The notes under the pieces: model-generated
Databases searched by the model: none
The model's input: only the letters and a program-made list of their open reading frames with translations
What the model was told of the DNA's origin: nothing
Position numbers and translations under genes: made by a program
Source of the DNA: Paracoccaceae bacterium
GTDB lineage: Bacteria; Pseudomonadota; Alphaproteobacteria; Rhodobacterales; Rhodobacteraceae
Direction: 5' to 3'
Assembly (NCBI GenBank): GCA_026709725.1
Contig: JAPOSK010000207.1
Span: forward strand, 1 to 12,223
Length of the DNA: 12,223 nucleotides
Shown here: positions 8,291 to 12,223 of the stretch, one piece after another
Position numbering within the stretch: the first letter of the stretch is position 1
Layout of the letters: each line of letters starts with the position of its first letter

Positions 8291-8682
8291 ATCGATGCAA
8301 ATGTGCTCATCTGTGCTGTTGACCGTGATACCGGAAAGAGGCATGTGCGGGCCGGGAATCTTCCGGGACGGACGGCCCGACGGGAATGCATTCTGACAGT
8401 CCGGGCCTAGGGAGAGTTCTCCCTTGCAACGACAGGGAAGGGTCCGCTCAGACCTGCTCCTGCAAACACTTTCGTGCACGACTGGCTTGGGATGTTTCAC
8501 GTCAACATGGCGGATGCCGTTTCTCCCGTCACAGCGATAAACGCTCTTGAGGGTGATCGGTTGTCATTCCGCGATGCGCCGCTCAGGGCAACAGCACGAC
8601 AAATCGATGCCCTGCGCTCCTTGCTGAAGATATGCAGGATGGCCGCCGCCACACGGCAACATCGCTGGAACGACCCCGGTGA
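8287..8682 (+). pseudogene. PIN-domain (VapC-like) toxin remnant with stop and frameshifts
   Basis: From 8291 the frame reads IDANVLICAVDRDTGKRH, matching the start of a PIN RNase toxin with its first acidic residue. It then reads RRECILTVRA, an in-frame TAG (8408-8410), GEFSLATTGKG, later HDWLGMF, and RLSFRDAPLRATARQ. The last piece corresponds to the family's SFWDAMLWATAR motif with both tryptophans replaced by arginine. After a frame change near 8612-8622 the frame gives AEDMQDGRR, the last conserved PIN motif, and stops at TGA 8680-8682. All four acidic positions can still be located. The likely original start was a GTG (8287-8289) overlapping the antitoxin stop, with one extra A now breaking it. 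PIN toxins cleave RNA and are held inactive by their antitoxin; this copy cannot make a full protein. Confidence 0.72.
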
Positions 8683-8724
8683 GATTGTGTGGCCTGAATC
8701 AGTTCGGGCACGCCCCGCAAGGGG

Positions 8725-9429
8725 TCAGGGCAACGGTTCAGGCAGGAGGATGTATCCTTTGTTGCGAACCGTCTTGAGGTAGCGGGGATTGCGTGGGGAT
8801 GCTTCGAGTTTCCGTCGCAACCGTGAAACGGCAATATCGACAGATCGATCCGAATGCGTGTCGGGCTGGTTGTCCTCACCCTCACCCAGTTCCCTGCGGC
8901 TCAACGGGTGATTGGCATTGATGGCCAGTCTGTAGAGGACACGGTTTTCCGTATCCGTCAGAGGAATATTCTCCCCGTTGCGGGTCAATTCTCGCCGCTC
9001 CGTACTGTAGGCCAGCGGGCCAAGCCGGAGCGGACCGCTTTTCTCTTCCGGTATACGCTTGAGGATATTGCGTATACGATAGACAATCTCGTCGGGGTCA
9101 TAGGGTTTGGTGACATAGTCATCTGCCCCGGCGGCAAGTCCCCTGTTCCGGTTCTGGCTTGATGTTCCGAGCGCCGAGATAATCATGACCGGCGTTTGCA
9201 GGGTCTCGCAGATTTCACTGGTCAGCGATATCCCGTCCTGCCCGGGCATCATAATATCAGAGATGACGAGATCAAATGCGAAGAGGCCGAGCAGATCCTT
9301 TGCCTCGGCTGCACTCTCTGCCGTCGTGCAGTGCATGCCATTGTCTCGCAGAAATGCCTGCAGCAATTGCCGGATCCGCAGATCGTCATCAACAAAGAGG
9401 ATGTGAGGCGCATCAATCTCAGGAGCCAC
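8725..9429 (-). CDS. petR: OmpR-family response regulator (PetR-like)
   Basis: A 234-residue two-domain regulator. The receiver domain has the acidic cluster DDD (14-16), the phospho-acceptor D58 in LVISDIMMPG, the switch serine S85 and K108 in YVTKPY. The C-terminal winged helix includes LTDTENRVLYRL, the recognition-helix region SDRSVDIAVSRLRRKLE and the wing KTVRNKGYIL. When phosphorylated it should bind DNA; no histidine kinase is in the window. I chose GTG 9429 because relatives have only 8-10 residues before the first strand and GGGGAT lies about 8 bases upstream. An ATG at 9456 would add nine residues, but its GAGG abuts the start codon. The gene overlaps the end of the MarR-type gene by 11 bases, indicating coupled translation. 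The symbol rests on this petP-petR arrangement, known in Rhodobacter capsulatus and other alphaproteobacteria, not on a database match. Confidence 0.88.
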   Translation of the reverse strand: MAPEIDAPHILFVDDDLRIRQLLQAFLRDNGMHCTTAESAAEAKDLLGLFAFDLVISDIMMPGQDGISLTSEICETLQTPVMIISALGTSSQNRNRGLAAGADDYVTKPYDPDEIVYRIRNILKRIPEEKSGPLRLGPLAYSTERRELTRNGENIPLTDTENRVLYRLAINANHPLSRRELGEGEDNQPDTHSDRSVDIAVSRLRRKLEASPRNPRYLKTVRNKGYILLPEPLP

Positions 9430-9928
9430 GCTCAAGATCCCCACTGATTCGGGCATCCTCACCCATGGCGATTGCCTCCATGACAGCCCTGAATCCGCCA
9501 ACGGCTTCCGAACCGGCCTGGCGAAATGCCTTGCGCAAACGATCACGCTGGGCCGCGAACAGCTCGCTTGCCAATGTCTCGCCTCGCGGCGTGAGACAGA
9601 TGATTCGACGGCGCCGGTCATGCGTGTCGATTCTCATATCAAGCATCCCGTCATTCTGGAGTTCCCGGAGGACGCGGTTCAGGGATTGTCGCGTAACGCC
9701 AAGCAGATCAAGCAATCCGGTGACCGTGACATCCGTCCGAAAGCAGATGAAATGCAGGGCACGATGGTGCGCCCGTCCATATCCGTAAACCTGCAAAATT
9801 CGATCAGGGTCATAAAAGATACGCTGATAAGAAAAGAAAACCGCCTCAATCGCCCGGCGCAACTGATCATCTGTCAAATACCTGGGTTCGACGGAGATCT
9901 CGTTCCTTGGGGTGCTTGCGTAGGCCAT
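9419..9928 (-). CDS. petP: MarR-family transcriptional regulator (PetP-like)
   Basis: A 169-residue protein with the MarR winged helix: ALHFICFRTDVTVTGLLDLL, then GVTRQSLNRVLRELQNDGML (recognition helix), then a basic wing RIDTHDRRRRIICLTPRG. N- and C-terminal helices form the dimer interface. MarR proteins bind short palindromes as dimers, often in their own promoter, and may respond to small ligands; no ligand can be named here. A GGAAGGG ribosome site lies just upstream of ATG 9926-9928. A perfect palindrome lies 40 bases upstream of this start, in the gap shared with the divergent ilvE gene, which makes autoregulation likely. The following response regulator gene overlaps it. Confidence 0.88.
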   Translation of the reverse strand: MAYASTPRNEISVEPRYLTDDQLRRAIEAVFFSYQRIFYDPDRILQVYGYGRAHHRALHFICFRTDVTVTGLLDLLGVTRQSLNRVLRELQNDGMLDMRIDTHDRRRRIICLTPRGETLASELFAAQRDRLRKAFRQAGSEAVGGFRAVMEAIAMGEDARISGDLERGS

Positions 9929-9967
9929 ATCCCTTCCGCCCGTTTGGTGGTTCAGGAAACTGAATAG

Positions 9968-9982
9968 GTCAATAATATTGAC
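9968..9982. promoter_or_regulatory. Perfect palindrome GTCAATA-A-TATTGAC, probable MarR operator over a consensus -35 box
   Basis: Two perfect 7-base arms flank a single A in the gap between the divergent petP-like and ilvE genes. The size and symmetry suit a MarR dimer site. The right arm overlaps TTGACA (9978-9983), an exact -35 consensus reading toward ilvE; the -10 is weak (TACTAG at 9998-10003, spacing only 14). Binding here would be expected to block transcription in that direction and possibly in the other. Confidence 0.55.
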
Positions 9983-9990
9983 ATTCCAAG

Positions 9991-10036
9991 TCGGAATTAC
10001 TAGCCCCCGCTGACTGACAATTCATCAGAATTCCGA
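9991..10036 (+). repeat. Inverted repeat TCGGAATT/AATTCCGA upstream of ilvE
   Basis: Perfect 8-base arms at 9991-9998 and 10029-10036 enclose 30 bases that contain a smaller hairpin, CTGA/TCAG, directly adjoining the right arm. If transcribed, the leader could fold into a stem with a 15-base bulge on one side, ending about 20 bases before the ilvE start. It has no T-run, so it is not a standard terminator. Alternatively the arms could be a second protein-binding site. Chance occurrence is possible. Confidence 0.3.
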
Positions 10037-10057
10037 CAGATCGATAGAGGAATGTCC

Positions 10058-10933
10058 ATGAGCCCACCTGCAACAGGCTACGGTGAACGTGAAGGGTCGA
10101 TCTGGCTGGATGGCGAGTTTATCGACTGGCGTGATGCCCGTATCCACATTCTGACCCATGCCATGCATTATGGATCCTCGGTCTTCGAGGGAGAGCGCGC
10201 CTATAACGGCACGATTTTTGCCTCACGCCTGCATACGGAACGGCTCATCGAATCGGCCCGGCAGCTTGATATTGATATCCACTACACGGTCGAGGAAATT
10301 GAGCAGGCCAAGGCGGATGCACTCCGCAGGAACAATCTTGTCGATGCCTATGTCCGCCCGATCGCATGGCGGGCCGACGGTGAGGATATGGGGGTTGCTT
10401 CCATCAAGAATCCATGCCGTCTGGCGATTGCGACCTGGGAGTGGGGGCGATACTACGGGACTGATGAAACGGGCGTCGTGCTTGATATATCCAGGTGGCA
10501 ACGCCCAAGCCCCGACACCATCCCCTGTCATGCCAAAGCTTCGGGCCTTTACATGATCTGCACCATTGCCAAACATGCAGCCATGAAGAAGAACTGCTCT
10601 GATGCCCTGATGTTCGATTACCGGGGCTATGTTGCCGAAGCCACCGGTGCCAATATCTTCTTTGTCAAGGATGGTGAGGTTCACACGCCCCTCCCGGACT
10701 GCTTCCTTGATGGCATCACGCGACAGACTGTCATTTCACTGCTCAAGAAGCGCAACATCACAATCCATGAGCGCCATATCCTTCCTGAGGAGATGACCGA
10801 CTTTGAAGAGTGCTGGCTCACCGGGACTGCTGCCGAGGTTCAGCCTGTGAAAACGATCGGACCCTATCGATTTGCCATCGGTGCCATCACCAGCGAGATG
10901 GTTTCCGCCTATTCCCAACTGGTTCGCACCTGA
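10058..10933 (+). CDS. ilvE: Branched-chain amino acid aminotransferase
   Basis: A 291-residue class IV PLP aminotransferase. Motifs in order: HAMHYGSSVFEGERAYNG near the N-terminus, YVRPIAW near 98-104, and the Schiff-base lysine K160 in CHAKASGLY. The family signature then runs from about residue 190: YVAEATGANIFFVKDG, followed by LDGITRQTV, with the PLP-phosphate region TGTAAEVQPV further on. It catalyses the last step of leucine, isoleucine and valine synthesis, moving an amino group from glutamate to the 2-oxo acid. ATG 10058 is preferred over ATG 10052 because AGAGGA lies 6 bases before it but directly against the other. It diverges from petP across a short control region and is followed after 14 bases by cobU. 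A D-amino acid aminotransferase or aminodeoxychorismate lyase is less likely given the motifs and length. Confidence 0.94.
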   Translation: MSPPATGYGEREGSIWLDGEFIDWRDARIHILTHAMHYGSSVFEGERAYNGTIFASRLHTERLIESARQLDIDIHYTVEEIEQAKADALRRNNLVDAYVRPIAWRADGEDMGVASIKNPCRLAIATWEWGRYYGTDETGVVLDISRWQRPSPDTIPCHAKASGLYMICTIAKHAAMKKNCSDALMFDYRGYVAEATGANIFFVKDGEVHTPLPDCFLDGITRQTVISLLKKRNITIHERHILPEEMTDFEECWLTGTAAEVQPVKTIGPYRFAIGAITSEMVSAYSQLVRT

Positions 10934-10947
10934 CCACCACCCCCATC

Positions 10948-11469
10948 GTGACAGTTACGCTCGTTATCGGCGGTGTTGGCTCCGGAAAGTCGGAGTATGT
11001 GGAAGGGATCATGGATGGATCAGGTTCGGCAATGGTCTATATCGCCACCTCGGAGGCGATTGACGATGAGATGCACGCCAAGATCAGGGCGCACAGGATG
11101 CGGCGCGGTGAGCGGTGGCGAACACTCGAGGAGGCACGGGATCTTGGCAGGGCCCTGAAATCCTGCTCAGCGGATGAGGCCGTGCTGGTTGAGTGCATCC
11201 CGACTTGGCTAACCAATCTTCTCGTTGATCCCGATGGCGGCATTGAGGTGCATGTCGATCAATTCCTGGCTGCCATCAAGGCGCGGAAGGGTGATACCTA
11301 TCTGGTAAGCAATGAAGCGGGGTCAGGCGTGATGCCCACGGGTGCGCTCAGTCGCCGCTTCGTGACGCTGCTTGGGCAGACAAACCAAAAGCTGGCCAGA
11401 TGTGCCGAATCAGTCATTCTGGTGATGGCAGGTCTCCCGGTCGCCCTCAAGGGGCCCCTGCCCCGATGA
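10948..11469 (+). CDS. cobU: Bifunctional adenosylcobinamide kinase / adenosylcobinamide-phosphate guanylyltransferase
   Basis: A 173-residue protein of the CobU/CobP family. Walker A GGVGSGKS is at 8-15, the guanylylated histidine is H49 in IRAHRMRRGERW, and the Walker B-like strand is VLVECIPTWLTNLL. The conserved SNEAGSGVMPTGALSRRF segment and LGQTNQKLA follow, and the C-terminal strand is VILVMAGLPVALKG. It phosphorylates adenosylcobinamide and attaches GMP in the nucleotide-loop assembly of cobalamin. GTG 10948 is the start because the family begins right at the first strand (TVTLVIGG); no ribosome site is visible, so translation may depend on coupling with ilvE 14 bases upstream. Its stop overlaps the next gene by ATGA (11466-11469). 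Other cob genes and a cobalamin riboswitch are absent from the window. Confidence 0.92.
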   Translation: MTVTLVIGGVGSGKSEYVEGIMDGSGSAMVYIATSEAIDDEMHAKIRAHRMRRGERWRTLEEARDLGRALKSCSADEAVLVECIPTWLTNLLVDPDGGIEVHVDQFLAAIKARKGDTYLVSNEAGSGVMPTGALSRRFVTLLGQTNQKLARCAESVILVMAGLPVALKGPLPR

Positions 11470-12104
11470 TACGCCCGGCAGAGCTGTACTGGATACGGCA
11501 TGGTCCAACCGGAACAGGAAAGATCTGTGGATGGACGGACATTGATTGCGACCTTTCCATGCATGACATGCTCAGGCGGCTTGATGCCCACTTGCCCGGG
11601 GATGCCGTCGTCGTCTCTTCTGATCTCAAGCGGGCCCGCCGGACAGGTGATGTCTTCTCGAAGACACGCGAACGCCTGGCAGATCACCGGGATTTGCGCG
11701 AAATAAATTTCGGGGACTGGGAAGGACGAACCCCGGACGAAATCGCCGCGCAGGATGGAACGCGGTCACGGGCATTCTGGGAAAACCCCTTCAGCGCCCA
11801 CCCGCCCGGCGGCGAACGCTGGCTTGATTTGACACAGAGGGTGGCAAACGCCATCGGGGCACTCGTTGCTGCCCATCCGGGTCGACCGCTTGTCGCAGTT
11901 GCCCATTTTGGCGTCATCATGTCCCATTACATGCATGTCAGGCGGATCGACCGGGAAGATCGATTCCGGCAGATCGGGTCTCCGCCGACCATTGAAACAC
12001 TGTCACTCTCACGATTTGTCTGCGATGCGGATGGTTGGCATGTTGTCAGTCTCAATGAGACATTCGATACCGAGCCGCAATCAGCACAAGCCAATCGCAC
12101 ATGA
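11466..12104 (+). CDS. cobC: Histidine phosphatase family protein, probable alpha-ribazole phosphatase (CobC-like)
   Basis: A 212-residue phosphatase of the phosphoglycerate mutase superfamily. The catalytic motif RHG is at 11-13 (phosphorylated H12), R56 lies in SSDLKRARRT, E79 lies in LREINFGDWEG and the second histidine, H147, lies in AVAHFGV. The sequence YWIRHGPT and the GDWEG region resemble alpha-ribazole phosphatases, which remove the phosphate from alpha-ribazole-5'-phosphate at the end of cobalamin synthesis. Its position four bases into the end of cobU (ATGA overlap) supports that role, but other small phosphatases share these motifs, so the substrate is inferred. The stop overlaps the start of a further gene (ATGA, 12101-12104). 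Confidence 0.82.
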   Translation: MIRPAELYWIRHGPTGTGKICGWTDIDCDLSMHDMLRRLDAHLPGDAVVVSSDLKRARRTGDVFSKTRERLADHRDLREINFGDWEGRTPDEIAAQDGTRSRAFWENPFSAHPPGGERWLDLTQRVANAIGALVAAHPGRPLVAVAHFGVIMSHYMHVRRIDREDRFRQIGSPPTIETLSLSRFVCDADGWHVVSLNETFDTEPQSAQANRT

Positions 12105-12141
12105 AATTTTTCCATCCGGGTTTTGCCGTCGCACATGACAT
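12101..12141 (+). CDS. Start of an unidentified gene, truncated by the poly-G tail
   Basis: ATG 12101-12103 overlaps the TGA of the phosphatase gene by ATGA, exactly as that gene overlaps cobU. The frame reads MKFFHPGFAVAHDM and then runs into poly-G. Only about 14 residues are real, too few to assign a family. The repeated ATGA overlap suggests a third translationally coupled member of the cobU-cobC operon. It could be a chance ATG. Confidence 0.35.

Positions 12142-12223
<82 letters not shown>

Noticed and set aside
9430..9621. Longer N-terminus for the response regulator (open frame up to 9621)
   Set aside because: The extra residues lie entirely within the MarR-type gene and match nothing in receiver domains, which start 8-10 residues before the acidic cluster.
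10934..10947. Cobalamin riboswitch controlling cobU
   Set aside because: The gap to ilvE is only 14 bases, and I saw no B12-box-like sequence upstream of ilvE either.

Overview
The window looks like one contig from an alphaproteobacterium. Three gene neighbourhoods point that way: a MarR-type regulator plus OmpR-type response regulator pair (petP-petR type) divergent from a branched-chain aminotransferase; a deacetylase-xseB-ispA run; and a cobU-type kinase next to a histidine phosphatase. This placement comes from gene content and order only; no rRNA or tRNA is visible. The contig ends in about 80 bases of poly-G, which is almost certainly a sequencing artefact.

Layout. Bases 1-125 are the GC-rich 3' end of an unidentified gene, followed by about 400 bases with no recognisable gene. 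At 527-2220 (minus) lies a broken OLD-like ATPase/TOPRIM nuclease gene with one frameshift and one internal stop. Divergent from it is an intact fused ABC exporter (2409-4247, plus). A 670-base stretch without a recognisable gene separates this from a tight minus-strand operon, read right to left: histone-deacetylase-family hydrolase (6392-7327), exonuclease VII small subunit xseB (6147-6395), a second divergent XseB-like protein (5787-6140) and farnesyl diphosphate synthase ispA (4918-5805). From 7328 to 8065 nothing is convincing. From 8066 to 8682 (plus) lie the remains of a Phd/YefM antitoxin and a PIN-domain toxin, with several frameshifts and an internal stop. Next come petR-like and petP-like regulator genes (minus, overlapping), a short divergent control region with a perfect 7+1+7 palindrome over a consensus -35 box, and then ilvE, cobU, a cobC-like phosphatase and the first codons of one more gene (plus), chained by a 14-base gap and two ATGA overlaps.

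How the genes fit together. The minus operon combines isoprenoid precursor synthesis (IspA) with a DNA repair nuclease subunit (XseB), an arrangement known from alphaproteobacteria; the second XseB-like gene inside it is the most unusual intact feature. The petP/petR pair probably controls itself, and perhaps ilvE, through the palindrome. CobU and the phosphatase fit the late nucleotide-loop steps of cobalamin synthesis.

The two accessory loci (OLD-like nuclease, Phd-PIN toxin-antitoxin) are both broken while the housekeeping genes are intact. Together with several long stretches lacking genes, this suggests relaxed selection on accessory genes and a decaying genome. Base-calling errors could explain some of the single-base lesions, but not all of them.
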